The notes beneath the pieces were generated by a model. It was not told the origin of the DNA. It made no database searches and was given only the letters and a program-made list of their open reading frames with translations. The position numbers and the translations under genes were made by a program. A DNA stretch of 64,000 nt. Origin: Pseudarthrobacter polychromogenes (GTDB lineage: Bacteria; Actinomycetota; Actinomycetes; Actinomycetales; Micrococcaceae). Location of the stretch: positions 277,011-341,010 of the forward strand of contig NZ_BMKU01000005.1 in NCBI RefSeq assembly GCF_014644495.1. Reading direction: 5' to 3'. This document shows, one piece after another, positions 15,870-25,300 of the stretch. Within the stretch, counting starts at the first letter, position 1, and each line of letters begins with the position of its first letter.

Positions 15870-17243
15870 ATGCGTCATAAGAAGCCCCTAACACCCGTGT
15901 CTGTGGTGGCGGCCCTTGCCGTTTCACTGCTCGCAGCGCCAGCCCCCGCGTTGGCATCGCCCGCGCCGCAGGCGGACCCAACAGCCCAGACGGCCCGGCA
16001 GCCGCTCGAACGCCAGGTACTGCCGGAAAACGACGGCTGGGCGGCGGCGGGTGCCGGCACCACCGGCGGGTCCGCCGCCGGCGCTGACCGCGTGTACGAC
16101 GTTTCCAGCAAAACCGAACTCCTGGCCGCCTTCGCAAGTGGCGGCGCGGACCCGAAGATCATCCGGGTCCACGGGGACATCGCGGCCAACGTGGACGCGA
16201 GCGGCTCTCCGCTCAGCTGTGAAGACTATGCCAGTGGCACCGGCTATTCCCTGGCGCAGTACCTTTACGATTTTGATCCCGCCCGGTATGGGACAACCAG
16301 GGAACCTGAGGGCGCCCAGGAAACTGCGCGGCGCGCAGCAGCGGCCAAGCAGGCTGCCAACATCCGCTGGGACATCCCCAGCAACACCACCATTGTGGGC
16401 GCCGGCCCGGACAGCAGCATCACGGGTGCAGCACTGCGGATCAACCGCGCCGGAAACGTGATTTTCCGGAACCTCACCGTGCGCGATGCCGCCGACTGCT
16501 TTCCGGCCTGGGATCCGACCGACGGCACCACCGGCAACTGGAACAGTGAGTATGACCTGCTGCAGATCATTAACGGTTCCACCAACGTCTGGGTTGACCA
16601 TTCCCACTTCACCGACGCCCCCAACCTGGACAGCGCCCAGCCCAGCTACTTCGGCCGGCCCTACCAGGTCCATGACGGAGCGGTTGACGTCACCAATGGC
16701 TCGGACCTCGTCACCATGTCCTACAACCGGTTCTCCGACCATGACAAGCTCCTGCTCATCGGATCCACGGATTCCACCAACCGGGGTGACGCCGGCAAGC
16801 TGCGCGTAACAATCCACCACAACGTGTTTGAGAACGTGGGCCAGCGGGCACCGCGGGTCCGCTACGGCCAGGTGGACGTCTATAACAACCACTTCAAGAC
16901 CTCCGCTGACTCCGACGTCCCCTACGGATATACCTTTGGGGCAGGGGTGGAATCGCACCTCTACGCCGAGGCAAACGCTTTTACCCTTCCCGCAGGTACC
17001 CCAGTCGCCTCGCTCATCGCATATTTCAAGGGCAAGGTCATCGCCACCACCGGGAACGCGGTCAACGGCAAAATCGTCGATCTCCGGGCAGCCTACAACG
17101 CAGCTGCTCCGGCGGACCGGCAGCTGGGTGCCGACGACAGCTGGACGCCGGTGCTGCGGACCCATGTGAACGCCGCCCAGGCCGTTCCCGCCCTCCTCGC
17201 GGACGCCGTCGGGCCCGTCTTTACGGCAGGGGCGGCCAACTGA
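15870..17243 (+). CDS. Secreted pectate lyase, polysaccharide lyase family 1
   Basis: From the ATG at 15870 (preceded by GGAGGAAGAGAG) the product is 457 aa. A Sec signal peptide covers about residues 1-30, ending APALASPAP. The parallel beta-helix region carries PL1 hallmarks: IWVDHS-type strand VWVDHSHFTD, the calcium-site region YFGRPYQVHDGAVDVTNGSD, and the catalytic Arg block GQRAPRVRYG. It cleaves polygalacturonate by beta-elimination outside the cell with Ca2+. Its TGA overlaps the ATG of the downstream esterase by one base. Expression should be controlled by the LacI-type operators upstream. Confidence 0.9.
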   Translation: MRHKKPLTPVSVVAALAVSLLAAPAPALASPAPQADPTAQTARQPLERQVLPENDGWAAAGAGTTGGSAAGADRVYDVSSKTELLAAFASGGADPKIIRVHGDIAANVDASGSPLSCEDYASGTGYSLAQYLYDFDPARYGTTREPEGAQETARRAAAAKQAANIRWDIPSNTTIVGAGPDSSITGAALRINRAGNVIFRNLTVRDAADCFPAWDPTDGTTGNWNSEYDLLQIINGSTNVWVDHSHFTDAPNLDSAQPSYFGRPYQVHDGAVDVTNGSDLVTMSYNRFSDHDKLLLIGSTDSTNRGDAGKLRVTIHHNVFENVGQRAPRVRYGQVDVYNNHFKTSADSDVPYGYTFGAGVESHLYAEANAFTLPAGTPVASLIAYFKGKVIATTGNAVNGKIVDLRAAYNAAAPADRQLGADDSWTPVLRTHVNAAQAVPALLADAVGPVFTAGAAN

Positions 17244-19129
17244 TGCGCCGCCTCAAACCCAGCCGCCGTTCCATCCTGGCTGCTGTTGCGGCTGGAGCAG
17301 CGACGGCCGCGGCGGGACTCTCCGGACCGGGCGCTGCGCGCTCGCAGGCCGCCGTCCGCCCCGCCAATGCGTCCCCGCAGGACCGGACCCGTCCGGTGAT
17401 CTTCGTGGTGGGGGACTCAACCTCGTCGGCCTACCAGCAGTCGGAACGGCCCCGCGCAGGCTGGGGCCAGGCGCTCCCCCTGCTGCTGGGGCCGCAGGCA
17501 GGGGTATTCGACTACGCATGGTCCGGCGCTTCGTCCAAGAGTTTCGCCGACGCCGGCCTCCTCGATGAGGTGGCGGCCATGCTCCAGCCGGGGGATTACC
17601 TGCTGATTTCCTTCGGGCACAATGACGAAAAGGTCCAGGACCCGGCCAGGGGCACAGACCCCCAGACCACGTTCAAGGAATACCTGCAGAAGTACATCGA
17701 CAGTGCCAGGGTCCGCGGCGCAAAAGCCGTGCTGGTCACACCGGTGGAACGCCGGCGGTTCAGCGCCCTCGGCGTTGCCCAGGATTCGCACGGCGCCTAC
17801 CCCCAGGCTGTCCGGGAGCTTGCCGCTGCGACGGGGACGCCCCTCGTGGATCTCACCGCCTCCTCCAAGGACCTGTGGCAGAAGCTCGGCCCGGAAGGGA
17901 CGAAGTCGCACTTCCTTTACGCGTCGCCCGGCCACTATCCGCAGTACCCGGAGGGCGTGGCGGACAACACCCACTTCCAGGCGGAAGGTGCCCTTGCCGT
18001 GGCCCGGCTGGTGGCCTCGGAGCTGCAGGCGCAGCAGGCAGGCCCGCCGGGATACTTCCAGCATGTTGATGCCCAGCTGGACCCCCTTGACGGAATCCAC
18101 TGGCCCAGCGAACGTCCCATCGACAAGCCCGTGGTCCTGGAGGTCGGGGCAGGATCCGTGTTCCGGACAGTGCAGGCCGCCGTGGACGCCGTGCCGGCCG
18201 GAAGCACCCACCGCACGCAGATACGCATCGCTCCCGGAACCTACCGGGAACTCATCAGGGTGCCGGCCAACAAGCCAAGGATTTCGTTCATTGGTCTGGG
18301 GGAGAGGGCCGAGGATGTTGTGCTGGTCTACAACAACGCCTCCGGCACTCCGAAACCTGACGGCACCGGACCTTATGGCACGGGTGGAAGCGCCAGCGTG
18401 CGGATTGACGGACCGGACTTCGCAGCCGCGAACCTCACGTTCAGCAACGACTTCGACGAGGCCGCCAACCAGGAGATGAAGAACCGGCAGGCGGTGGCCC
18501 TCTTCCTGACAGGAGACCGGGCCGTCCTGCGCAATGTCCGGTGCCTGGGGAACCAGGACACCCTGCTGGTTGATTCGCCTTCCCGGGGGGTGCAGTCACG
18601 GTTCTTCTTCAATCACTGCTACGTGGAAGGGGACGTGGACTTCATCTTCGGCCGGGGAACGGCGGTGTTTTCCGGCTGCGAGATCCGGTCCCTGGACCGG
18701 GGGTCTGACAGCAACAACGGCTACGTGTCGGCCGGCAGCCTCAACATCCAGATCAAACACGGCTACCTGTTCACCGGCTGCCGGTTCGTCTCGGATGCCG
18801 CGGCCGGCACGGTTCACTTGGGCCGCCCCTGGCACCCGAGCGGCGACGTGGAGGCGATTGCCCAGGTGCTCATCAGGGACTCCTGGCTAGGTGCCCACAT
18901 CTCCGGCACGCCCTGGACGGATATGAGCGGGTTCTCCTGGCAGGAAGCGCGGTTCCACGAACTCAACAACAACGGCCCCGGATCACGGGTGGCCCCCACC
19001 CGGCCCCAGCTCGACCCGGCCCTGGCCGGGGAGTACACGCTGGAGGCCTACCTGCGCGGCGCAGACGGCTGGGCGCCGCAGCTGGCAGGCACCAGGGCGG
19101 ACAGCACCGCAGCACCGTCCGGCGCCTAG
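17243..19129 (+). CDS. Two-domain pectin esterase: SGNH acetylesterase (CE12-like) fused to pectin methylesterase (CE8)
   Basis: The 628-aa product opens with a Tat-type signal (RRSILAAVAAGAA). Residues about 50-260 form a rhamnogalacturonan acetylesterase-like SGNH domain: block I VVGDSTSSAYQ with nucleophile Ser59, block III LISFGHNDEK, and the Asp-His block DNTHFQAEGA. Residues about 290-610 are pectinesterase: FRTVQAAVDAVP, then LGNQDTLLVDS (catalytic Asp), then DFIFGRGTAVF (second Asp), then LGRPWHP (Arg). One protein could thus remove both acetyl and methyl groups from pectin, preparing it for the upstream lyase. It is coupled to the lyase gene by a TGATG junction. Confidence 0.9.
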   Translation: MRRLKPSRRSILAAVAAGAATAAAGLSGPGAARSQAAVRPANASPQDRTRPVIFVVGDSTSSAYQQSERPRAGWGQALPLLLGPQAGVFDYAWSGASSKSFADAGLLDEVAAMLQPGDYLLISFGHNDEKVQDPARGTDPQTTFKEYLQKYIDSARVRGAKAVLVTPVERRRFSALGVAQDSHGAYPQAVRELAAATGTPLVDLTASSKDLWQKLGPEGTKSHFLYASPGHYPQYPEGVADNTHFQAEGALAVARLVASELQAQQAGPPGYFQHVDAQLDPLDGIHWPSERPIDKPVVLEVGAGSVFRTVQAAVDAVPAGSTHRTQIRIAPGTYRELIRVPANKPRISFIGLGERAEDVVLVYNNASGTPKPDGTGPYGTGGSASVRIDGPDFAAANLTFSNDFDEAANQEMKNRQAVALFLTGDRAVLRNVRCLGNQDTLLVDSPSRGVQSRFFFNHCYVEGDVDFIFGRGTAVFSGCEIRSLDRGSDSNNGYVSAGSLNIQIKHGYLFTGCRFVSDAAAGTVHLGRPWHPSGDVEAIAQVLIRDSWLGAHISGTPWTDMSGFSWQEARFHELNNNGPGSRVAPTRPQLDPALAGEYTLEAYLRGADGWAPQLAGTRADSTAAPSGA

Positions 19130-19188
19130 GCCAACAGCGTGTGACCAGCCTGCTTCCCTCCTGCAGCACGGGAAGTAGGCTGGTCTGC

Positions 19189-20307
19189 ATGACGTCTTCT
19201 GAGACCCTCACGGGTGGTGTCCAGCCCCGTCCCGTGGTGGCTGGCCTGCCCCGCTATGCCGCTGGGAAGCCACCCGCCGCCGTTGACGGGATGGCCAGCT
19301 ACAAGCTGTCCTCCAATGAAAATCCGCTGCCCCCGCTTCCTGCCGTCCTTGAGGCCATAGCGCACCAGGCCGACTTCAACCGGTACCCCGATCCGCTCAG
19401 CAGCAGGCTGCGTGCGGAGTTGTCCGGCTTCCTGGGCGTGCCCGCCGAGGACATCGTCACCGGCGCGGGCAGCCTGGGCGCACTGAACCAGCTGCTGGCC
19501 ACGTTTGCCGGACGGAACGACGACGGGACGCCGGACGAAGTGGTCTACGCCTGGCGCTCCTTTGAGGCGTACCCGATCAGCGTGGGGCTCGCCGGGGCCG
19601 AAAGCGTGCGCGTTCCCGTTACTGCCGACGGCAGGCATGACCTCCGGGCCATGGCGGCTGCCGTGACCGCCCGGACCAAAATGGTCCTCCTGTGCACGCC
19701 CAACAATCCCACCGGACCCGTCCTGGGCACTGCCGAAACAGAGGATTTCATCAGGCGCGTCCCACCGCACGTGGTGGTGGTGATCGATGAGGCCTACCAG
19801 GAATTCGTCAGGGCTGAAGGTGCCGTGGACGGGATCGCCATGTACCGCAAATATCCCAATGTGGTGGTGCTCCGTACGTTCTCGAAAGCACATGGCCTGG
19901 CCGGGCTCAGGGTTGGCTACAGCGTGTCCAACCCCGCGCTGACGCAGCACCTCAGGGTCGCAGCAACGCCCTTTGCCGTGTCCCAGATTGCCGAGAAGGC
20001 CGCTATTGTTTCGCTGCAGAACTACCCCCAGGTTGTAGAAAGGGTACAAAGCCTGGTGGACGAACGCGAGCGTGTCACGGCAGGGCTGCGGAGCCTTGGC
20101 TGGGCTGTTCCTGATGCGCAGGGAAACTTCGTGTGGCTGGACCTGGGCGAACACAGCGCCGGATTTGCTGAACTTGCGGGCGCCCAGGCGCTGTCAGTGC
20201 GGGCGTTCCCCGGCGAAGGGGTACGGGTGAGCATCGGCGAGGTGGAGGCCAACACCAGGTTCCTCCAGCTGTGTGCGAACTATACAAACGCGCCACGGGC
20301 TTCCTAG
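19189..20307 (+). CDS. hisC: Histidinol-phosphate / aromatic amino acid aminotransferase
   Basis: This fold-type I PLP enzyme is 372 aa from the ATG at 19189. KLSSNENPLPPLPAVLEA is the HisC opening. The NNPTG motif (LLCTPNNPTGPV), DEAYQEF and the Schiff-base Lys in RTFSKAHGLAGLRVGY are all present. HisC-like enzymes transaminate histidinol phosphate; closely related ones act on phenylalanine. The gene is outside any his operon, which favours the second-copy aromatic type. It precedes the 2-oxoacid dehydrogenase operon on the same strand, with a 150-bp gap holding an operator. Confidence 0.87.
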   Translation: MTSSETLTGGVQPRPVVAGLPRYAAGKPPAAVDGMASYKLSSNENPLPPLPAVLEAIAHQADFNRYPDPLSSRLRAELSGFLGVPAEDIVTGAGSLGALNQLLATFAGRNDDGTPDEVVYAWRSFEAYPISVGLAGAESVRVPVTADGRHDLRAMAAAVTARTKMVLLCTPNNPTGPVLGTAETEDFIRRVPPHVVVVIDEAYQEFVRAEGAVDGIAMYRKYPNVVVLRTFSKAHGLAGLRVGYSVSNPALTQHLRVAATPFAVSQIAEKAAIVSLQNYPQVVERVQSLVDERERVTAGLRSLGWAVPDAQGNFVWLDLGEHSAGFAELAGAQALSVRAFPGEGVRVSIGEVEANTRFLQLCANYTNAPRAS

Positions 20308-20367
20308 CGCTTAACAAGTAGCTCGGCGCGTACCTACTGAAGATAAAGTTAGGATCAGTAAAGCAAT

Positions 20368-20409
20368 ATATATGCCGCGCCGGGAATCTATTCCTCTTGA
20401 GGCATATAT
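20368..20409. promoter_or_regulatory. Coaxial nested dyads upstream of the E1alpha-E1beta-E2 operon
   Basis: Outer arms ATATATGCC (20368-20376) and GGCATATAT (20401-20409) and the inner GGAAT-ct-ATTCC (20383-20394) share one symmetry centre at 20388.5, each separated by exactly six bases. This fits a multimeric operator, for instance Lrp/AsnC type. It lies about 50-90 bp before the E1alpha ATG. Confidence 0.6.
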
Positions 20410-20456
20410 CCCAGCGACATTGCACTGCATCCGCATGCGGCAAGCGAGGAGACGGT

Positions 20457-21692
20457 ATGGGCACACATCTGCCTTCCACCGAGTTCGACGGAACAGCGGT
20501 AGACGACCAGCGTGAGGCTGATGCCGAGGCGGTCATGGGCGAGCCCCCCGCGCAGATGGTCCAGCTCCTGGGCCCCGACGGGAAGCTCGGTTTCGACCCC
20601 GTCTTCACCGAGTACGCGGAGAAGGTTACCCCCGAGGTTCTTCGCGGCCTCTACGCGGACATGGCCGCCATCCGGCGCTTCGACGTGGAAGCTACTGCGC
20701 TGCAGCGGCAGGGACAGCTCGCGCTCTGGGTCCCGCTGACCGGCCAGGAAGCCGCGCAGATCGGCTCCGGCAGGGCCAGCCGGCCGCAGGACTACATCTT
20801 CCCCACCTACCGTGAGCACGGCGTCGCCTACACCCGCAACGTGGACCTTGCCGAACTCCTCCGGCAGTTCCGCGGAGTGTCGAACGGCGGCTGGAACCCC
20901 AAGGACACGAACTTCCACCTCTACACCCTGGTCCTGGCCGCCCAGACGCTCCACGCCGTCGGCTATGCAATGGGCATCCAGCGCGACCAGAAACTTTCGG
21001 CAGCGCACGGCAGCGGGGAGGAAGCCGCGGTCATCGCCTACTTCGGTGACGGTGCAAGCTCCGAGGGTGACGTCCACGAGTCAATGGTCTTCGCCTCCTC
21101 CTACAACGCGCCCGTGGTGTTCTTCTGCCAGAACAACCACTGGGCCATCTCCGTCCCCACCAACGTCCAGACCCGCGTGCCGCTGTCCAACCGCGCCAAG
21201 GGCTACGGCTTCCCGGGGATCAGGGTTGACGGCAACGACGTCATCGCCGTCCACGCCGTCACCGAATGGGCGCTGGAACACGCACGCCAGGGCAAGGGCC
21301 CGGTCCTGATCGAGGCCTTCACCTACCGGGTGGGCGCCCACACCACCGCGGACGACCCCACAAAGTACCGCCAGTCCGCCGAGGAAGACGCGTGGCGGGC
21401 AAAGGACCCCCTGGCCCGCGTGGAAAAGTACCTGCGCGCCGAAGGCCTGGCCGACGACGCGTTCTTCGCCAAGGTCAAGGCCGACGGCGATGAACTCGCC
21501 GCGTACGTCCGCCGCACCACCCATGACCTTGAAACCCCGGACATCCGCTCCGCGTTCGCCAACACCTACGCCGAGGCTCATCCCCTGGTGGCGGAGGAGC
21601 TCGCATGGTTTGAGGAATACACCGCAGGGTTCGAAGGCGGAGACCTGCCGGCCGGATCTTCCGGACAGCCCGCAGCAAAGGCAGGCCACTGA
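20457..21692 (+). CDS. pdhA: 2-oxoacid dehydrogenase E1 component, alpha subunit (pyruvate or branched-chain)
   Basis: The 411-aa protein binds thiamine diphosphate: GDGASSEGDVHESM begins the GDG-x-NN motif, which ends in FFCQNNHW. The RDHG-like YREHGVAYTR and GQEAAQ blocks are typical of E1alpha. The start is the ATG at 20457, with GAGGAGACGG just upstream. With E1beta it decarboxylates a 2-oxoacid and acylates the E2 lipoyl arm. The protein-family style is PdhA-like. Because actinobacteria usually run pyruvate dehydrogenase with a homodimeric AceE, the physiological substrate may be branched-chain 2-oxoacids. No E3 gene is present here. TGATG overlap joins it to E1beta. Confidence 0.9.
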   Translation: MGTHLPSTEFDGTAVDDQREADAEAVMGEPPAQMVQLLGPDGKLGFDPVFTEYAEKVTPEVLRGLYADMAAIRRFDVEATALQRQGQLALWVPLTGQEAAQIGSGRASRPQDYIFPTYREHGVAYTRNVDLAELLRQFRGVSNGGWNPKDTNFHLYTLVLAAQTLHAVGYAMGIQRDQKLSAAHGSGEEAAVIAYFGDGASSEGDVHESMVFASSYNAPVVFFCQNNHWAISVPTNVQTRVPLSNRAKGYGFPGIRVDGNDVIAVHAVTEWALEHARQGKGPVLIEAFTYRVGAHTTADDPTKYRQSAEEDAWRAKDPLARVEKYLRAEGLADDAFFAKVKADGDELAAYVRRTTHDLETPDIRSAFANTYAEAHPLVAEELAWFEEYTAGFEGGDLPAGSSGQPAAKAGH

Positions 21693-22672
21693 TGACAACC
21701 ATGACCATCGCCAAGGCCATCAACGAGGGCCTGCGCGAGACACTCGCCAGCAATCCAAAGTCCCTGCTGATGGGGGAGGACATTGGCCCGCTGGGCGGTG
21801 TCTACCGCGTCACGGACGGCTTGATCGGCGAGTTCGGCCCCGACCGGGTGGTTGACACGCCGCTGGCTGAATCCGGGATCATCGGAACCGCTATTGGCCT
21901 TGCGCTCCGCGGGTACCGGCCGGTCTGCGAAATCCAGTTCGACGGGTTTGTCTTCCCCGGCTTCAACCAGATCACCACGCAATTGGCCAAGATGCATGCG
22001 CGCAGCAATGGCAACCTCACGGTCCCGGTAGTTATCCGCATCCCCTATGGCGGCGGTATCGGTTCCGTTGAGCACCACTCCGAATCGCCGGAGGCGCTGT
22101 TTGCCCACACTGCCGGCCTGCGCATCATCACTCCCTCCAACGCTCATGACGCCTACTGGATGGTCCAGCAGGCCGTGGAATGCCAGGATCCGGTGATCAT
22201 TTTCGAGCCCAAGCGCCGCTACTGGCTCAAGGGTGAGGTGGACACCGCCGCGCCGGGCCGGGCAGAGGATCCCTTCAAGGCGCACGTCCTCCGCGAGGGG
22301 ACAGACGCCACCGTCGTGGCATACGGCCCCCTGGTGCCGGTTGCGCTGGCGGCCGCGAACGCCGCGGAGGAGGACGGCCGGAGCGTGGAGGTGATCGACC
22401 TGCGGTCCATCTCCCCGCTGGACTTCGACACCGTCACAGCCTCCGTGCAAAAAACCGGGCGGCTGGTGGTGGCCCATGAGGCGCCCACCTTCGGCGGAAT
22501 CGGCGGAGAGATCGCTGCCCGGATCAGTGAGCGGGCCTTCCACTCGCTCGAGGCGCCGGTCATCCGGGTAGGCGGCTTCCACATGCCCTACCCGGTTGCC
22601 AAGGTGGAGGAAGACTACCTTCCGGACATCGACCGCATCCTGGAGGCGCTGGACCGCGCCCTTTCCTACTGA
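21692..22672 (+). CDS. 2-oxoacid dehydrogenase E1 component, beta subunit
   Basis: The 326-aa product is a transketolase-like E1beta. MTIAKAINEGLRE is the family opening, GEDIGPLGGVYRVTDGL and DTPLAESGIIGTAIGLA are pyrimidine-domain blocks, and the C-terminal domain holds IDLRSISPLD. It forms the alpha2beta2 E1 with the upstream gene, completing the ThDP site at the subunit interface. The A of its ATG is the last base of the E1alpha TGA, so the subunits are made in equal amounts by coupling. Confidence 0.92.
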   Translation: MTTMTIAKAINEGLRETLASNPKSLLMGEDIGPLGGVYRVTDGLIGEFGPDRVVDTPLAESGIIGTAIGLALRGYRPVCEIQFDGFVFPGFNQITTQLAKMHARSNGNLTVPVVIRIPYGGGIGSVEHHSESPEALFAHTAGLRIITPSNAHDAYWMVQQAVECQDPVIIFEPKRRYWLKGEVDTAAPGRAEDPFKAHVLREGTDATVVAYGPLVPVALAAANAAEEDGRSVEVIDLRSISPLDFDTVTASVQKTGRLVVAHEAPTFGGIGGEIAARISERAFHSLEAPVIRVGGFHMPYPVAKVEEDYLPDIDRILEALDRALSY

Positions 22673-22693
22673 GGCTTCCCAACCGAGGACACC

Positions 22694-24181
22694 ATGACTC
22701 TCAACAAGTTCAACCTGCCTGACGTCGGCGAAGGGCTCACCGAGGCCGAAATCGTCTCCTGGAAGGTCAAGCCGGGCGACGCCGTCGCCATCAACGACGT
22801 CCTCTGCGAGATCGAGACGGCCAAGTCCCTTGTGGAACTTCCCTCGCCCTTCGCCGGGACCGTCACTGACCTGCTGGTCCCGGAAGGGGTGACCATCGAC
22901 GTCGGCACCGCCATCATCAGCGTCAGCGACGACCTGTCCGGAGACCCCACCCCTGCGGATGTCCGGGCGCCTGAGGCTCCCGCGCAGCCGCTCTACGGCA
23001 AGCTTCCAGCGTCCGACGGCGGCACAGCAGACAGTGCCCAGGCCACGGAAAGTGCCCTGGCGGGAGGGCCCCTCGTGGGCTCCGGCCCCAAGGCCGACGC
23101 CATCAAACGCCGGCCGCGGAGGACGTCCCCCGCCTCTGCCCTGTCGCCCAACGCCCCGGAAGTGGAGCCCGTCCAGCCCCATTCGCCGGCCGAAGTGACC
23201 CAGGATCCGGGCCCGGCAACAAGCCCGGCCGCCGACGTCGACAACCGTCCCACCTTGGGCGGCACCATCACCGGCCTGGTCAACCGCGTGCTCGCAAAGC
23301 CCCCCGTCCGCAAAATCGCCCGCGACCTGGGCATCGACCTGGCAGACGTGGTGGCCACGGGATCCCGCGGCGAGGTGACCCGCGAGGACCTGGTGAGCTA
23401 CCAGGCCCAGCGGGACGCGGAACTGGACAAGGCTGACGGGTTCTGGGGCAAGGCGGGCAAGCCGCAGGACCAGCGCATCGAGCGTATTCCCGTCAAGGGC
23501 GTCCGGAAGGCCACCGCAAAAGCCATGGTGGATTCCGCGTTCGCGGCACCGCACGTCAGCATCTTTGTGGATGTGGACGCCAGCCGCACCATGGAGTTCG
23601 TCAAGAGGCTCAAAGCGTCCCGGGACTTCGAAGGCATCAAGGTTTCGCCGCTGCTCATCCTGGCCAAAGCAGTGATCTGGGCGGCCGCCCGGAACCCCAG
23701 CGTCAATGCCACGTGGGTGGACAACGCCGACGGAACCGACGGAGCGGAGATCCAGGTCAAGCACTACATGAACCTGGGCATTGCAGCGGCCACACCGCGC
23801 GGGCTGATGGTGCCGAACATCAAGAACGCCCAGGACCTCTCCCTGAAGGAACTGGCGCTGGCGCTCAACAACCTGGCCGTTACCGCCCGGTCCGGCAAGA
23901 CGAAGCCCGCCGAAATGCAGGGCGGCACGCTGACCATCACCAACATCGGAGCCCTGGGGATCGATACCGGCACACCCATCATCAACCCCGGCGAGGTTGC
24001 CATCGTGGCCTTCGGAACCATCAAGCAGAAGCCGTGGGTCCTTGACGGGGAAGTCATCCCCCGCTGGATCACCACGCTGGGCGGATCGTTCGACCACCGC
24101 GTGGTGGACGGCGACCTGTCCGCGCGCTTCATGGCCGACGTCGCCGCCATCCTGGAAGAGCCTGCGCTCCTCCTCGACTAG
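22694..24181 (+). CDS. 2-oxoacid dehydrogenase E2, dihydrolipoamide acyltransferase
   Basis: The 495-aa protein has one lipoyl domain (residues 3-80), with the lipoylated Lys in [10 protein letters not shown] (Lys44). A long Ala/Pro-rich linker with a basic patch follows, then an E3-binding domain (about 200-235; [15 protein letters not shown]). The C-terminal catalytic domain carries [10 protein letters not shown] with the active-site His at about residue 468. It passes the acyl group from E1 to CoA. It starts 21 bp after E1beta, with GAGGAC upstream. With one lipoyl domain it resembles BCKDH E2 at least as much as pyruvate E2. Confidence 0.92.
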   Translation: MTLNKFNLPDVGEGLTEAEIVSWKVKPGDAVAINDVLCEIETAKSLVELPSPFAGTVTDLLVPEGVTIDVGTAIISVSDDLSGDPTPADVRAPEAPAQPLYGKLPASDGGTADSAQATESALAGGPLVGSGPKADAIKRRPRRTSPASALSPNAPEVEPVQPHSPAEVTQDPGPATSPAADVDNRPTLGGTITGLVNRVLAKPPVRKIARDLGIDLADVVATGSRGEVTREDLVSYQAQRDAELDKADGFWGKAGKPQDQRIERIPVKGVRKATAKAMVDSAFAAPHVSIFVDVDASRTMEFVKRLKASRDFEGIKVSPLLILAKAVIWAAARNPSVNATWVDNADGTDGAEIQVKHYMNLGIAAATPRGLMVPNIKNAQDLSLKELALALNNLAVTARSGKTKPAEMQGGTLTITNIGALGIDTGTPIINPGEVAIVAFGTIKQKPWVLDGEVIPRWITTLGGSFDHRVVDGDLSARFMADVAAILEEPALLLD

Positions 24182-24217
24182 GACAGGACACTGGCAATCA
24201 ACGGCAGCACCCTCCGG

Positions 24218-24808
24218 GTGAAGAACAGGGCCGCGCGGTGGGTGACGGAGGTATTCCAGCCGCCCGTGGTAGTCAGCATCCAGCTGCTGCTCAGTCCCAT
24301 AACGCAGCCCGGCTTTCCCGGAACAATGGGGTACGGTGCGCTGGCCGCCCTGTTCGTCTGCGTGCTTCCGCTGTTCCTGCTGCTGATGCTGGTACGGCGG
24401 GGGAAAGTCACTGACCACCATGTCAGCGACCGCCGGCAGCGTGCCCCCGTGCTGCTGATGGCGCTGGCTTCCATCCTGGCCGGGCTCCTGGTGCTGGCGG
24501 CAGCGGGTGCCCCGCAAAGTGTGGTGGTGATGGTCCTCGCCGTGGTGGCGGGCGTAGTGGTGCTGGCGGGAGTCAGCCCGTTCTGGAAGATCAGCGGGCA
24601 TGCAGCGGCGATGTCCTCGGCGGCAGTGATCAGCGTGCTCATGCTTGGCCCGGCGTGGCTTCCGCTGCTGCTCCTGATACCCGCCGTCGGCTGGTCCAGG
24701 GTGGTGCTGCGCGCCCACACCGTGGCGCAGGTGATCGCCGGTTCGCTCTTCGGCGGCGTGGTGATGGCCGGGATCTGGTGGGCCCTCCAGGGCCGGATGG
24801 TGGCTTAG
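24218..24808 (+). CDS. PAP2-superfamily-like integral membrane phosphatase
   Basis: The 196-aa protein has about six membrane helices. Near the C-terminus, KISGHAAAMSSAAVISVL and, about 50 residues on, WSRVVLRAHTVAQVIAGSL match the SGH and SR-x5-H motifs of PAP2 lipid phosphatases; the first K-x6-RP motif is degenerate (around HHVSDRRQRAPV). It probably dephosphorylates a lipid phosphate or pyrophosphate outside the membrane. It begins at a GTG, 36 bp after the E2 stop, with no strong ribosome-binding site, so it may be cotranscribed with the dehydrogenase genes. Confidence 0.78.
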   Translation: MKNRAARWVTEVFQPPVVVSIQLLLSPITQPGFPGTMGYGALAALFVCVLPLFLLLMLVRRGKVTDHHVSDRRQRAPVLLMALASILAGLLVLAAAGAPQSVVVMVLAVVAGVVVLAGVSPFWKISGHAAAMSSAAVISVLMLGPAWLPLLLLIPAVGWSRVVLRAHTVAQVIAGSLFGGVVMAGIWWALQGRMVA

Positions 24809-24814
24809 CCGGTC

Positions 24815-25189
24815 TCAGTAGGCAGTGTATGCGGTCAGCATCTCAAGGGTGGCGGGGTCCGCGGTGGTACCCAGGGCCACGGCAGCGCCCGTCATGAGGA
24901 CAGCCATGGCCGCTGCCATCCCGCCCCAGGCCGTCAGGAGCTTCCAGTCCTCCCGCAGCACGCTGCCCACCGTCTCGGGGAGCTTGATCCCCGGCGCGAT
25001 GAGGTTGGGGGCGCTGTCCATGCTGCCATCATCCAGTAAAGCCACGACCCGGTCGTTGCTGCGGTCAACGCGCATGGAGCAGATGTGGTTGCCATGGCGG
25101 GCGAGGAGGATATCGTGGCCGGCAAGCTGGCGGCGCTGGAGGGTGATCAATGGGGCCCCTTGATGGTGGTGGATGCTGGGTGTCCGCAC
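24815..25189 (-). CDS. Small membrane-anchored protein of unknown function
   Basis: I do not recognise this 124-aa protein. The first two thirds are soluble, and one hydrophobic segment (AAAMAVLMTGAAVALG, about residues 90-107) lies near the C-terminus. The GTG at 25189 is preferred over a TTG 18 bases upstream because GGAGGAG lies about ten bases before it. The gene converges on the PAP2 gene with six bases between stops. Coding character is fair, but no partner or motif gives a role. Confidence 0.5.
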   Translation of the reverse strand: MRTPSIHHHQGAPLITLQRRQLAGHDILLARHGNHICSMRVDRSNDRVVALLDDGSMDSAPNLIAPGIKLPETVGSVLREDWKLLTAWGGMAAAMAVLMTGAAVALGTTADPATLEMLTAYTAY

Positions 25190-25252
25190 CGTTGGGGGCT
25201 CCTCCAATTTTATCGCCGGGGCGGAGCCGGGAACGCGTTTTTGGGCGTGAGA

Positions 25253-25292
25253 ACGGACACCATGCGGGGCGCGCCTTCCGCATGGTGTCCGT
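25253..25292 (-). terminator. 15-bp perfect hairpin after the universal stress protein gene
   Basis: Arms 25253-25267 and 25278-25292 are exactly complementary (ACGGACACCATGCGG and its reverse complement) around ten bases. It begins nine bases past the stress-protein stop on the minus strand. There is no T-run, but stem strength and position fit a terminator. Confidence 0.7.
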
Positions 25293-25300
25293 AAAGTCTG

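Noticed and set aside
21578-24718. A 1046-codon open frame on the minus strand opposite the 2-oxoacid dehydrogenase genes
   Set aside because: It lies antisense to three certain genes, and its composition (His/Gly/Asp/Gln-rich with no domain) is the usual shadow of high-GC coding sequence.
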